From Liopterus haemorrhoidalis (Eukaryota; Arthropoda; Insecta; Coleoptera; Dytiscidae), in NCBI GenBank assembly GCA_963971575.1, contig OZ020616.1:6220924-6284923 (forward strand): a stretch of DNA of 64,000 nt, read 5' to 3'. Positions 40,890-51,949 of this stretch are shown piece by piece (position 1 is the first letter of the stretch; the number at the start of each line of letters is the position of its first letter). The notes beneath the pieces were generated by a model. That model was not told the DNA's origin, searched no databases, and saw only the letters and a list, made by a program, of their open reading frames with translations. The translations under genes were made by a program, and so were the position numbers.

Positions 40890-41700
40890 CCCTAGACGCT
40901 CAATATTATTGTGCAATTTATTGGGTAATATTATTGACGGGTGTCCCCAAACGGTGCAATATCTTTTCGCAATATTTTAGTTGAAGTCTGATATTTTTGT
41001 GGTCAACATGTTGAGTGACACGGAAGCAGCTTGTGTGGCCATTGCCCTAGCTGTGTGCTTGAAAAAGAAGAAAAAGAAGAAGCGCAGATGGACGAAGGAA
41101 TGGTTTAAAAAAAGGAATGAGTATACCTATGAAAACTTGTTAAATGAATTAACAGTAAGTGAACCAAGCGATTTTCGTAATTTTCTGCGGCTAGATGGTA
41201 CATTAATTGATGACCTGCTAAAAATGATTACCCCTCAAATTAAAAAAATGAATACTACTATGCGAGATGCGATTCCTCCATGCCAGTGTTTGTCAATTAC
41301 TCTACGGTACCTTGCTACTGGAAATACTTTTGACGACTTAAAATTCACAAGTGCTAAATCTCCACAATCGATAGGTATAATTCTTATAGAAACTTGTACA
41401 GCTTTAATACAGCAGTTGTTCATATTGGTCATTTTTTTTTTTTTTTTAATTCTGTTACTGTAGTCATCACTTTTGACATTCCAGAAAGCAGGGAATGATT
41501 GATATGCTTCGATACACTCTAACATAAATTTTCTCTCGTCTTCTTACAATTTCGTATCCATATTGTATCACCTACAAAGATGTACACTGCACTACCATCG
41601 AGAGAGAACTGAATTGAAATTGCACAATATTGTAAATGCTCCCCACAGACGGCGCAATATATTTCATATTGCACAATAAATATCAAACCATTTTTGATTT
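40890..41700 (+). mobile_element. PIF/Harbinger element fragment with GCAATAT repeats
   Basis: Both sides of the nuclease fragment carry repeats of the kind CCCnnACGGnGCAATAT and TTGTGCAAT (for example about 40895-40975 and 41620-41690), as in Harbinger termini. Exact ends and duplication were not resolved. Confidence 0.5.
41008..41440 (+). pseudogene. PIF/Harbinger nuclease (HARBI1-like) N-terminal fragment
   Basis: The chosen start is ATG at 41008, MLSDTEAACVAIALAVCLKK. It continues KRRWTKEWFKKRNEYTYENL, SDFRNFLRLDGTLIDDLLKM, ITPQIKKMNTTMRDAIPPCQ, LSITLRYLATGNTFDDLKFT and SPQSIGIILIETCTALIQQL. The blocks W..EW, FRNFLRM, IxKxxTxMRxAI, RLxxTLRxLATGxxFxxL and SxxTIxxII match HARBI1-type transposases up to just before the catalytic DDE region. 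Poly-T follows at 41431, where a deletion removes the catalytic part. Confidence 0.8.
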
Positions 41701-42048
41701 TTTGATTTGTTTAATTTTAATTTAATTAACCACACATCGGCCACTGTTTTATTACTATTTAGGAAGTTATGTTGCATTTATTTAATGTAAACATTGCATA
41801 TATTTTAATGTAACCCTACAAAAAAAAATGCCAACAGGCATGGAAGAGTTATTCCATAACAAGTGATGGAATGAAATACACGCAAAATGCATAAGAAGAT
41901 AAGTGCTTTAGAATAACATTCCAACTCTTGTGTTAGAATATTAACTTTCTGTACTCAAAATTGGTTTTAGAATAGGTAAATTCTATAGTGGTCGTGGAGA
42001 AAAATATTTCCCAGCCATCCAGAATTTTATTGATTGCTTACACTTATC
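41701..42048. other. No gene seen; weak inverted repeat
   Basis: GGAAGAGTTATTCCATAACA near 41850 and TTAGAATAACATTCCAACTC near 41920 suggest a short imperfect inverted repeat, possibly a MITE. No ORF. Confidence 0.35.
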
Positions 42049-42092
42049 CAATACCTACAAAACTTTGAAATGTGTGAATTCACACTTCACAT
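42049..42092 (+). repeat. Solo terminus of repeat family A
   Basis: AATACCTACAAAACTTTGAA then ATGTGTGAATTCACACTTCA matches the right end of family A copy 2, without a body to its left. Confidence 0.6.
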
Positions 42093-42262
42093 CAATTTTT
42101 GGTTTATTTAGATGTATTTTAAACAAAAAACACAAATAAGTTTTTAAAATAACTACTTCTGGTCGTTACACACCGCGTAAGTTTCTGCAGCCACAAGTCA
42201 ATAAAATTACGAAGAGTTTCTATAAAAAAAAAAAAACTCCGCTTCCTTCATCAAGAAGCGCT

Positions 42263-42460
42263 TCAGACTAGCGATTTAGGGTGTCTCTTATTGCAAGCTA
42301 TGTCCTGAAATACGTACCAAAATTTGTAGTCAAGGAAGCCGAGGTCTGAGCTGCTAGGCGGCCAATCAGCAGGACGAATAAATTTCGTTACATTGCTTTT
42401 AAGCCACTGCTGCGCAGCCTCCGTATTATGGACTGGCGTTGAATCTGGTAGAACTCCATT
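42263..42460 (-). pseudogene. Tc1/mariner-type transposase C-terminal fragment
   Basis: The minus frame from 42460 reads NGVLPDSTPVHNTEAAQQWL, KSNVTKFIRPADWPPSSSDL, GFLDYKFWYVFQDIACNKRH and stops at 42263. QQDxAPxHxAxxxQxWL, DWPPSSPDLNPLDYxxWxVLxxxACxKRH is the catalytic end of a DDE_3 (Tc1/mariner group) transposase. QQD is changed to LPD, and DLNPLDY to DLGFLDY. It sits between two inverted family A ends (42049-42092 and 42723). Confidence 0.7.
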
Positions 42461-43149
42461 GATAGACTTTGACAGAAGATTTTACCCCCTAATAATAAAA
42501 ATGATAATGAGGAACGTGCTACAGACCAGTTAATAATTATAAATATATAATGGCTCTAATAAGGGAGATGAAAAGTTTATTTGGTTCAAGTCAAGCAGTT
42601 CGAGGAAAAATTAAATATTTTTTATTCTGCTACATATGATTGTTCAATACAAAAATCAATACCTAATAATTTTCAAATAATTATACAGCAATTCTTTTAT
42701 ACGCTCATTTAAAAAAAAATTGATGTGAAGTGTGAATTTTCACACATTTCAGGGTTTTGCAGGTATTTAGTAAGTGAATGATGATTATTTTGGATGCGAA
42801 ACAAATTTTATATTAAAATATTTTTTTTTGTTAATTTTAATTCGAATGCCTAATACCATTATTTAGGTTTCTAAATATGTGCAGTATTTTTTTTTTTTAT
42901 ATAGCATGGTTCATTAAGAATTTTAAAAATTGCGCCTATGGCTTCCATTGGTTGTTATAAGTTTCGCCCCTCTGATTTCGTGTACATTGAAACAGAATTA
43001 AATTATAATTTAAACAATTTCCACTGGCTATTAAATTTACGCTTTTAAAAATTAAATGCAACATTTGCCAAAATATAACTAGAATTTTGAAAAAATAATT
43101 TAAACAATATAAAAATTTAAAAAAAATAAATAAATAATATAGTCTCTTC

Positions 43150-43222
43150 TCACAGGGTTCGATCCCTTTCGGATCGGGTTACTTGGGTGAAAAATCAGCG
43201 TCTAATACCACTAGACTAGCAT
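43150..43222 (-). ncRNA. tRNA-Glu-like segment in family A copy 3
   Basis: On the minus strand, TAGTCTAGTGGTATTAGACG is a box A/D arm. GATTTTTCACCCAAGTAACC resembles the anticodon region of tRNA-Glu (UUC), and GGGATCGAACC fits the box B pattern GWTCRANNC. It is unlike the segments of copies 1 and 2 in sequence but lies in the same slot. The T arm is rearranged (CGATCCGAAAGGGATCG), so a working tRNA is unlikely. Confidence 0.55.
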
Positions 43223-43699
43223 ACACGTTGCAGTATGGCGTGTTACAAAGCTATAACTTGTGTACATTATTAGCCAAAAATCATAAAAAATGCGTTTTTT
43301 TCCAAAAACCTAATCTGATCAAAAATTCCTGTTGAACTATTCCGGTTCACACCAATGCACATTACTTAGAATTTTTTCAGATTTTTAGTTTAAACCATCT
43401 GGGCTACAGGGTGTGGGACAAAATATTTTTGCACAATTTTCGCAAAAATCGCTTCAAAATAATTTATTTTGCAAAAATAAAAATTTGATCGTTAATCCAC
43501 GTACCAAGGGCTTTCATTTGATACCCTACTCAGAATTATAAAAAAATATTTTTTTTTTTCGATGAGCACATATTTGTTTATATTTTTAGGGGGATATGTT
43601 TTTTAGATGTTTTAGTATTTTTCCTATGTGCGAGTCAAAGAATTGTATAAGCATGCCAAATTTCAACTCTCTAGGTTTAGCCGTTTGGCTACAATTTTT

Positions 43700-43735
43700 A
43701 CCGAACAGACAGACAGACAGACAGACAGACAGACG
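43700..43735 (-). repeat. (GACA)n tract of family A copy 3
   Basis: About seven GACA units between CCGAA and GACGACAAAATGACGG. Confidence 0.9.
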
Positions 43736-43781
43736 ACAAAATGACGGTATAAGGGTTTTTTGGTCATACCTACAAAACCCT

Positions 43782-44686
43782 AAAAAGAAACGATTTGTAC
43801 GATTTTTTCTTTTTCGACATCTGGCAACACTGGTTGAGTACAAAAAGTTCAAGACGTCATTGAATTTTACATAGAACTAGGTAATAGATATTTATAAATT
43901 TATTGGTTCTGTATCGATTAATCGGCATGTAAAATCTCGTGAACTATATCATTTTTTATTTTCATTTAAATTTTTCGCGGTATCGCGCTTTAAAAAATAA
44001 TTGTGCACTTCAAATAATTATTAATGTCAACCACGAATTTATTTGGTTATCTGATATCATCAAAACTCAAAGTGAAATACGCTTAAGTGCTGCATTTAGA
44101 GCTGTAATATATCTGTTAGTCGCAATTTACAATCAATGTCATTTTATTGCAGGGAATGTCATAGGAAATACCAAACGTCGCTTAACGTACTGTCTCTATG
44201 TGTTCGTATGTCTATGCTTGTCTGTTTGAAAGTGTTGCTGCTATGAAATCTAGCGCTTCTACAGACGTCTTGTTTGTACCAGTAATTGGTATGATGTGAA
44301 TCGTACCGTGTAGAGCGTACTGCGTACCGCGTACCATGTCTCGCAATGATGTACTGTACCACAGAACAGATTCGAATGTACAGTTACGGACTTGTTACCT
44401 GTCCGAAGAGAGATTCATCTATTTGTTAGCTGAAAAAATAAATTGAATCTAAAGAAAGATATAGTGTTGCTATTGGATATACATGTTTTGGTCTGTCCTA
44501 CAAACGCCCAGATTGTTTCGTCTAAAACAGATTAAAAATGGACTTCAAATCCACCTACAAATATCTTGTTCAATGACAAATAACATTTATACAGCTAGTT
44601 TCAGAGAGATTTAAAAACGAAACTCGCAAACTTAAGATATATCAACAAAATGCAGCAAACTTCCAAAATATTCAGTTCAATAATAA
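43782..44686. other. No gene supported
   Basis: A 96-codon plus frame (43939-44229) and a 67-codon minus frame (44159-44362) show no known motif. A patch of GCGTACTGCGTACCGCGTACC near 44320 is locally repetitive. Confidence 0.4.
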
Positions 44687-46000
44687 TACAAGGTGTCTCA
44701 AAAGAAATTTTATATTTAGTGGATCGATTAAAAAAAAAGTAAGCCGTATATAGAAAAAATGTTTATTAATTATTAAAATACACTTTTTGGGGATTTATTT
44801 CTTAAAAATAATATCGTCTAAATGTAGACCCTCGCGTTCTCGGCACTCATTTAATCGAACAGTAAAATTACTTATGACGTCTCGGCAGGTGGACTCAGGG
44901 ATGGCTGCCATTTCGTGACGGATATTTTCTTTCAAATGCGCCAGTGAAGTCGGTTTATTGGCGTAAACTTTAGATTTAAGATAACCCCATAGGAAAAAGT
45001 CCATAGGGGCTAAATCTGGACTGCGTGGAGGCCAATTTATGTCACCTCTCCGGGAGATCAATTTGCCTGAGAAAATTTCACGAACACGTGGCAGAGACAT
45101 ATTGGACGTGTGTGAAGTTGCTCCGTCCTGTTGGAACCATGTTCTTTGGTTATAGCCAGGAAAGTTTTGCAGTTCAGGTACCAAGAAGTTGTCTAACATC
45201 TCCACATAACGCTCTGAATTCACTGTAACTGCACGCCCCCTTTCGTCTTCAAAAAAGTAAGGGCCGATAATTCCTCGCGCCGACATCGCAGCCCATACGG
45301 TCACTTTAGGCGAATGTAGGGGTTTCTGATGTTTGCGTTTCGGATTCGTTGCACTCCAGTAGCGGCAGTTCTGCTTATTTACGTGGCCATTAAGATGAAA
45401 ATGAGCTTCATCCGAAAACAAAATGTTGGTAAACGTTGAAAATCGCTCAATCACCTGATTTACGAAATTAAGCCTCTGACTGGCATCTTGGGGCTTTAAT
45501 TCTTGCACCAATTGAATTTTGTAGGGGTGCAGCTTTAGGTCTTTGTGCATAATGCGATGTAATGATGATCTATGCACATTTAAAGCACTTGCGCGCTTCC
45601 GAATTGAAAGGTTCGGGTCGTCACGAACAGACTGATTAACATTCTCCACGTTTTCTACCGTTCTTGATGACCTAGGTCGCCCGGATTTTGATTTATCCAG
45701 CGTTGTACCAGTCTCTTCAAACTTTTTAACCCAATGTCGAATGAGAGGAATGCTTGGCGCATCATTTAAGTGGCGAAAATCTCGAATACTGCAGAATTTT
45801 CTACGCGCTACAGTCGCCGAATCACCGTTTTTGTAAAACTCTCACACGCATAACGCGCGGTCTGCTCCTGAGAAACGCTCCATAGCGACTGAATTCCCAA
45901 GAGCCAGGCTACCGATTAACATAACTCCCGCGCCCCTCGGATACGTTGCGTTCACGCAGTAAGCTAAATAAATATAAAATTTCTTTTGAGACACCTTGTA
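44687..46000 (-). mobile_element. Nearly intact mariner-like element with 32-bp perfect ends
   Basis: The first 32 bases (TACAAGGTGTCTCAAAAGAA...) are exactly complementary to the last 32 (45969-46000). The outer TA is the target duplication. The transposase fills most of the 1.3 kb on the minus strand and is full length except for one stop. Perfect TIRs and an open frame make this the youngest DNA transposon in the window. Confidence 0.9.
44795..45883 (-). pseudogene. mariner-like transposase, full length with one premature stop
   Basis: In one frame from ATG at 45883 to the stop at 44795 there are 362 codons, broken only by TGA at codon 14 (45842-45844). A Met at 45649 would allow a 284-residue product. 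Order: EFYKNGDSATVARRKFCSIR, then HWVKKFEETGTTLDKSKSGR (helix-turn-helix domain); NILFSDEAHFHLNG (first Asp); TWFQQDGATSHTSN (second Asp); NWPPRSPDLAPMDFFLWGYL (third Asp, 36 residues after the second); C-terminus FTVRLNECREREG. This DDD spacing differs from the DD34D of classical mariners. The enzyme would cut and paste at TA sites. Only the N-terminal edge is hit by the stop, so the catalytic core could still be translated from the internal Met. Confidence 0.9.
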
Positions 46001-46400
46001 CATTTATTGACTCAGCTACATGAATTCTGTTTTAAGTCAGTTAAGATTTACATTACATTTTTAAAACCTATAATTGAATAATTCTTCTATGGAGTAAAAA
46101 GGATGTTCAGTAAAGAACTGCTTCATCCTGTTTTTGAATTCGTTAGAACTCAAACTTCCATTGGTAAACTCCATTCACAATAAATATGAGATGACGTCAC
46201 ACGTGGTTATTTTAAGTACCAATGTCATAATATAATTTAACCAACATCAGACCATTAATCAGTTGGTACATTTTTTTTCTGAATGTTGGTAACATTTTTA
46301 CACGTTGTCACGTTTAGATTGTACTGTTCAGTCATTTTTAAGTCAGGTTTGACATTTAAGTGAGGTTAAACTGTATTATTATTTTACATTATATAAATTT
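46001..46400. other. No gene seen
   Basis: AT-rich sequence. A TTAACCAACATCAGACCATT / TGAATGTTGG pair hints at a weak inverted repeat near 46230-46290. Confidence 0.4.
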
Positions 46401-46412
46401 GTTTGTAATAAA

Positions 46413-46790
46413 AATGCTGCTCTTAGTAGTCGCGCTCAAAGGATGGTTTGGTCTCTTATTAATTATTTTGAAAGAGAGCGAGTAAATGGGACCTTCAATG
46501 AATTTGAAATGTGTGGAGATGTAAGTAAATATCAAATTTTGTTTATATCTATGGTCTTTTCACTTGAATATTTTTCTACCAATAATTGTTAGTTAACTTT
46601 TTATAGAGTTGCTGCTGCATTAGGTGTCAGCATTTCTAAAGTGAATAAAATTGCTGCACAACAATTGAGAGGTAAATCTGTCAATAGGCCGAAAAAGAAA
46701 CGAACACGTACTGAATCTGTTGTAGAATTAAACAATTTTGCAACAGTTGGGATACGTAATGTAAAAATGCCAAATTTCAACATTCTATGT
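46413..46790 (+). pseudogene. Two-exon transposase-like N-terminal fragment
   Basis: The first exon reads NAALSSRAQRMVWSLINYFE, RERVNGTFNEFEMCGD, followed by a good donor GTAAGT at 46521. After a pyrimidine-rich TTTTTATAG the second reads VAAALGVSISKVNKIAAQQL, RGKSVNRPKKKRTRTESVVE. The YFExE, RVAxALGVSxxxVxKI and KKRxR order resembles N-termini of IS630/Tc1-group transposases of insects. The exon phases do not match as written, so one or two bases are lost. The fragment runs straight into a family A scrap at 46767, which truncates it. Confidence 0.5.
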
Positions 46791-46850
46791 TGATTCTATG
46801 TTGACGCTATAAGGGTTTTTTTGTGGTCATACCTACAAAACCCTGAAAAA
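46767..46850 (-). repeat. Truncated family A end without its microsatellite
   Basis: ATGCCAAATTTCAACATTCT, then GACGCTATAAGGGTTTTTTT, then GGTCATACCTACAAAACCCT matches the (GACA)n end of copy 3. The AATTTTTACCGAACAGACAG section between them is missing, replaced by a short TTGATTCTATG duplication. Confidence 0.7.
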
Positions 46851-46852
46851 GA

Positions 46853-48316
46853 ATTTTTAAGAATTATTTACTGAAAAATCCAATATATTCTTTTGATGAT
46901 TTTACACAAGTCAAAATATATGGACAATATGCTGTAGGTATGCTATGAAGTAAATACGTGTCCTATTGCAATTTTAAAATATTTTATTTTTAGTGTATTG
47001 TTTGTATGTTTAAGTATTTTCCATGTTGTGTGATATTTCTATAACGTACTTTTATCTTATTGTGTATATTTTAAAAGGTTTTGTAATTTGTAATGTGTCT
47101 GACCAAAAACAATACTTAATTTTGTATCTTGGTCGATAAACAAGTATTATATTATATTAATAAAATATGTTCTATTTACATTTTTTACGTTCATTATTTT
47201 TTCTAATTTTAGCCTATAGGTCTGTTACGTAGAGTCATAACGGTTTATTATTATCAGATGCGAACTATTCGAACTTGCAATAATATTTGAATATTCATTA
47301 TTCGTAAAGTAAGTAAAATTGTATCATCTGAAATTCAAATATTCAAAACTTTCCATTCGCTTTCCGATCTCTTTAGTAATTTTAATCTCGAAATCCATAA
47401 CAACCAGCTAGTGAATCTGTGGTTCAAACCCAAAGCCGCTCGCGAGCTGTTAACTCATTTTTACGAGAGCTCGCGTTGTAGGTACCTATACGCGGAGTAT
47501 AATTCAGTTTTTTTAAGAAGCCTGTACAATAACAAATTAATGAAGCAACAACCAATTTATTTATATATTTCTGTTTCGCAAATTACCTGCAAGCATGAAT
47601 GAGAAAGAACTATATAAATAAGTTGATTGTTGATTCGTTCATTTGTAATTGAACAGAGTTTTTCAAAAACTGAAGTTTAAGTAGAACCATGGAATATTAA
47701 TAACAATATTTTAAATTAATTGGACTCCTGATTCAATCAATTACCATAACGGTGACAAACATATTGTTTCCACAAACCGATGGATGATAAATCTTGTTTC
47801 CTAAATTGTAGTATTGTTTATTGTACTTACTACCTCCCCGTGAAATCTACACCAAGTGTTGTTTTTTTCTTTCAAATACCTATTTTTACTAAATTGTACT
47901 ATTCTGTGTATTAGCAGCTCTAATCTTTCGTTCATTCCATTCGTTTTAATGCCGTAAATTAATAGTTAAATTTTCACTGATTTCTAGATTACATAATCGG
48001 AATCTTAAAATCCTGGTGTGTTGATTTCATGTGGTTATTTTTCAATTGAAATATTCTGTTTAATTTCCTAACGCTTGAGTTAGAGAGAAAATTAGCAGAA
48101 AATGAACGTGATAATTGTTGAGAATTGGCACGAATTTCAATTAACGCCGTATGCATTAAAAATTCTAATCAATTATTGTTGACTTTTTTGTTTACAATTA
48201 TGATTACCAGCGCAACAATCGATCTATGAAAGCGTAGGTTAAAGAATCGTTTCCAATTAACCGGGCCTCAAAGCTGAACCTTAAAGCTGGACCCCAGAGA
48301 AAGCGTTTACAGATAA
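46853..48316. other. No gene seen over about 1.4 kb
   Basis: AT-rich; a 63-codon frame at 47411-47602 has no motif. GCTCGCGAGC and ACGAGAGCTCGCG near 47440-47480 make a small palindromic patch of unknown meaning. Confidence 0.45.
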
Positions 48317-49650
48317 CTACCGCTCAAAAGTTTGGAAGCAGTCGAGTTTTTGTTAAAAAAACATAGAGAAAAAATAATTTCAAACCTTTATTCACAATAT
48401 AATTAACAATTACATTAAATTAAACTTTTACCAACTATAATCTGTCAATATTGTCTTAATTACACAAAAGCTTTAATTATATTTTTGATTCATCAAATTG
48501 TCCACCTTTATTTTAATCACAGCTGCGCAAATTTGGGGCATTCTATCTATTAATTTAGCAAAATATTCGCTATCTAATGAGTACCATTCTGTATGCAGAT
48601 ACTCCCACATCTATGTAGCACTACTTGGAGATCTACTTTTAACTCTTCTAGCCAACTCGTCACAAACTAGCTCAATTGGTGACAAATCAGGTGATTGGGA
48701 TGGCCATACCATAATTTCTATAAGTTTTTCTTGTTTTTTCTCATTCAAATAGGACATACACAATTTTGATGCATGTTTCGGATCATTATCCTGTTGAAAT
48801 ATGAAATTTGGTCCAATAATTTAATTTCCAGAAGGCAAAGCGTGATCCTGCAAAATTTGTAAATATCCTTCTTTGTTAAGTTTGCCATCTATTTTTACTA
48901 ATTTTCCTGGCTTATTATTCCCGAAATATCCCCAAACCATTACTTTACCTCCACCATGTTTAATTGTTGGCACTGTACACTCTGGCAAAGCCCTTTCGTT
49001 CTTAGATCGTCGGACAAATACTCTTCTGTTAGAACCGAAAATTTGAAATTTGGATTCGTCCGTCCAGAGTACATTTTTCCATTCTTTAAGTGTCCAATCT
49101 CTATTAGTTTTAGCCCAAACCAACCTGTTTTTCTTATGTTGTTTTGTTAATTTCGGTTATTGAGCTGCTACACATCCTCGGAGACCGGCAGAGTACAGTC
49201 GTCTTTGAACTGTTGAAACTGACACTTTACTTGGACAAATTTCATTTAATTTCGCTGCAATTTGGGAAGCTGTTTAACGACGATTTCGCTTTGATGTTAC
49301 TTTTATAAAGTGATCTTCAGCTTTTGTTGTAATTTTGGGTCTCCCACTACGTTTCCTGTCTTGGTTACTGTTGGTTTCTTGTTGCCTTTTTAATGTATAA
49401 TGAACCCCTTTTGCAGAGCGTCCATTATCTTTAAACATAAATAAAAGTAGTTATATCGTACAAATTCGATTAAAAACATATAAAAGTATATTGACTTGTT
49501 AAAAATTAAGAAAATATATCATAAAAATCGATTTCATCAATATATATTGACATTATTTTCAATTTTTCGAAATATTTGTATACATTCAAAGAAAAACTTT
49601 TACTTGTTTTGAGGTCTAGCATTCATATTTTAAGTTAAGTTAAACCTGAA
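48317..49650 (-). mobile_element. Tc1-like element, antisense
   Basis: A full-length but dead Tc1-type transposase lies on the minus strand. The left boundary has ACTACCGCTCAAAAGTTTGG, typical of Tc1 ends in which such a motif directly follows TA. The matching right TIR was not clearly recognised, so the right boundary is approximate. Confidence 0.65.
48473..49438 (-). pseudogene. Tc1-like transposase with four in-frame stops
   Basis: One frame runs from ATG at 49438 to the stop at 48473 (about 322 codons), interrupted by four stops. It has RSAKGVHYTLKRQQETNSNQ, RKRSGRPKITTKAEDHFIKV (GRPK linker), ASQIAAKLNE and STVQRRLYSAGLRG (paired-like DNA-binding domain). Then come NVLWTDESKFQIFG (first Asp), GGGKVMVWGYF, IFQQDNDPKHASKLC (second Asp) and VWPSQSPDLSPIELVCDEL (Glu as third residue): a DD34E Tc1 triad. 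All catalytic residues remain; only nonsense changes kill it. Confidence 0.85.
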
Positions 49651-50173
49651 ACACCCTGTAGAATAGTCAGTCTTATTTACTGAAACCGTTAATGTGGTTT
49701 CTGAAATATTACAGACAATATTTTTTAAGTTATTTAATAAAAAAGGATAATAGCTAACAAGCGATTAACTTAATAATTTTTCCTTCAACACATTTTTTAT
49801 CCTGCGGACCATTCATCATTCATTCATTGATATCAGAGAAACATTTATCAAGCTGTTACACATACACTCAACAGCTATAATTAAAACAGTAAAGACGTTT
49901 TTTATTTGCCGGTAGATCTTTTCCATGCGCGTACCTATATGAACAGGGAACCCCAAACAGTTGGTTCTTCACATATAAGATATTAAGCATTTAGAACACG
50001 TATACCTTGCGCACCCAGGTTTTTTTCTTGGAGGAGGTTTCTTTTTTTGAGCTCATTCCCGTAATCCCCTAGTAGTGCGCCTGCCTCGGGCTTACGTTAT
50101 GTGTCAGACAACTGTGGTAACTCCAAAATCGTCGTTACTCAAGGCATTAATTTTGCCCACTTGTCAACCCATG
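49651..50173. other. No gene seen
   Basis: Begins with AACCTGAAACACCCTGTAG, a mariner-end-like scrap; otherwise AT-rich. Confidence 0.4.
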
Positions 50174-50175
50174 TA

Positions 50176-50615
50176 CAGTAATACCCCATTACTCGACTGC
50201 CTCTTAGCTCTACGTAAGTGTCGAGAGTGAGAATCGACGGAAGCATCGCTATCCGACGCGTGATCGAGTATCGATCACGTGATACATATTTTGGTAAACA
50301 AAGCAAAATGAACGCATGGCTAGCAGTTCGCGCCTAGATATCTTGACGATAACAACTCAGATTTAGTGCAGCTATGAACTTTTTGTTTTTTGCTAAAATA
50401 AGTGATTTATATTTATAATTATGGGTCCAAAGGATAGAAATGCAAGCATAGCTAAAAGGAAAACATATACATATATGTATTTCCTTATATGTATATGTAT
50501 ATATGTGCATATGATTCCATTTATTTCTTATGGAGAAATTCGACTCGCCACTCGACGTAATCGCTACTCGACGCTTTTTCAGAACGAATTAACGTCGAGT
50601 AGCGGGGTATTACTG
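50176..50615 (+). mobile_element. pogo-type MITE with remnant transposase start
   Basis: CAGTAATACCCCATTACTCG (50176) and the complement of CAGTAATACCCCGCTACTCG (to 50615) are TIRs of about 22 bp with two mismatches, inside TA (50174-50175, 50616-50617). ATG at 50421 opens MGPKDRNASIAKRK, the usual start (MGPKRKRxSLS) of pogo/Tigger transposases, and then runs into AT-rich sequence. It is a deletion derivative of a full pogo element. Confidence 0.8.
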
Positions 50616-50617
50616 TA

Positions 50618-51676
50618 CTGCAATGCAATCATTTTATACGAATTTAACTAACATAAAAAATACACTTATTATTTAAAAAAATATCCTACATATGTAAATC
50701 AGGCGGTGTCGCCATGCAGTCACTAGACAGTCACCGTACGGAACTCCAACTCAGTATCTTCACTTAAGTTCAATTACTTGTCTAACGCTACGCTGAAGCT
50801 GAATGCAAGAAACTGACTTATTGACGATCTTGACTGTCCCGCTGAACTAACTCTCGATCGTATAAGACTGACTCGACTAATTGTTCTTAATGAGTAGCTG
50901 AGCTCCACTGTCTGAATAGTACTGCTATTTAGCTACAGTCACACATCTGATATAGCGGATCTTAAAACGTTCCATAGATTTCTAGAATTTTCGGGTAAAT
51001 GTTCAAAGTTCGTTGTCCGTTTCAAAGTTACTGTATTCTTTCGTAGGGCCGTATTCGTAACATTATGTCTGATTTTGTGAAAAAATCATACCAATTACTG
51101 GGCACTGTTTGCAAAATAGGGTAAGTACTTACCAAATACTGTACGAGTGGTAGTGCCATGTCACTAAAAATGGTGGCAATTAAAAATTTTGGTAAGTGCG
51201 AAGCGTCGTACGTTGAATCATAGCCAGGATATGCTTGTAGCTTTACATTTTCTTAGAATAAATGTTATGTTAGAATAAATCATATTCAAATTATTAGAAA
51301 AAAAATTAAAGAATGAAGATATTTAAGTACTGTACTCAATGCCAAGCATTATGCAAGAATTATAACGTAGATAATTACAGTGAAAAAGACACGTGATGAG
51401 GATAAAGTAAGACAAAATGATAAAGGTGATCTAGGAAGGAAAAATTAACATTGATCGACCAGTGACAGTATTTCGCAAAAGTTAAGGGACTAGCTAACCG
51501 AAGATCTAACAACTGTTACCTATTATATACCTGAAAAGTCTTGATAATTAACATATCTGGATGAAAGATTTATGTGAGTTAAATCAAAAGTCAATCTGAT
51601 TGACGCTGCTCAAAGACGAAAAATAAATATCTGGATTAATATTGCAACTTACAAAAACTCCTCACTGCTCGCTCAC
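50618..51676. other. No gene seen
   Basis: AT-rich with scattered AAGTACTTACC motifs near 51120-51190; no TIR or ORF supported. Confidence 0.45.
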
Positions 51677-51949
51677 CAGTGCTGGGTAGTGTTTCTGATT
51701 TCTCGACATTAGACTTATTTTCTCGAGAATTCTCGAGAAATCTCGAGAAAAATAATTATTAGAATATACGAATATACATCTTTTTTTAATGTTGAAAATA
51801 TTGTAGAGGATAAAAACATGTTAAAATTATAATCACCTTTAAAGTACTAAAGTAAAGGCGTCGAGCAAATTTTACATTTCTCAAGAAATGAAAAATGAGA
51901 ATTAAAACTTTTTCTCGAGAAATTCTCGAGAAGAATCACTAGTGCTGGG
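51677..51949. mobile_element. Probable hAT-like MITE with TCTCGAGA palindromes
   Basis: CAGTGCTGGGTAGTG at the left and CACTAGTGCTGGGA at the right bracket 270 bp. Inside each end are clusters of TTCTCGAGAAATCTCGAGAA-type palindromes in opposite orientation. The termini resemble CAGNGNTGG hAT ends, but no 8-bp duplication was found, so the boundaries are uncertain. Confidence 0.5.

Larger units (their letters stand above)
42723..43781 (-). mobile_element. Repeat family A, copy 3 (inverted)
   Basis: Reading the plus strand, it starts at the hairpin ATGTGAAGTGTGAATTTTCA, continues CAGGGTTTTGCAGGTATTTA, the AATACCATTATTTAGGTTT block, a tRNA-like segment (43150-43222), TATTCCGGTTCACACCAAT, GGGGGATATG, GCTACAATTTTTACCGAA, a short (GACA)n tract (43700-43735) and ends GACGGTATAAGGGTTTTTTG, CATACCTACAAAACCCT (43781). 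It is the full reverse complement of the copy 2 layout. The tract is much shorter than in copies 1 and 2. Confidence 0.85.
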
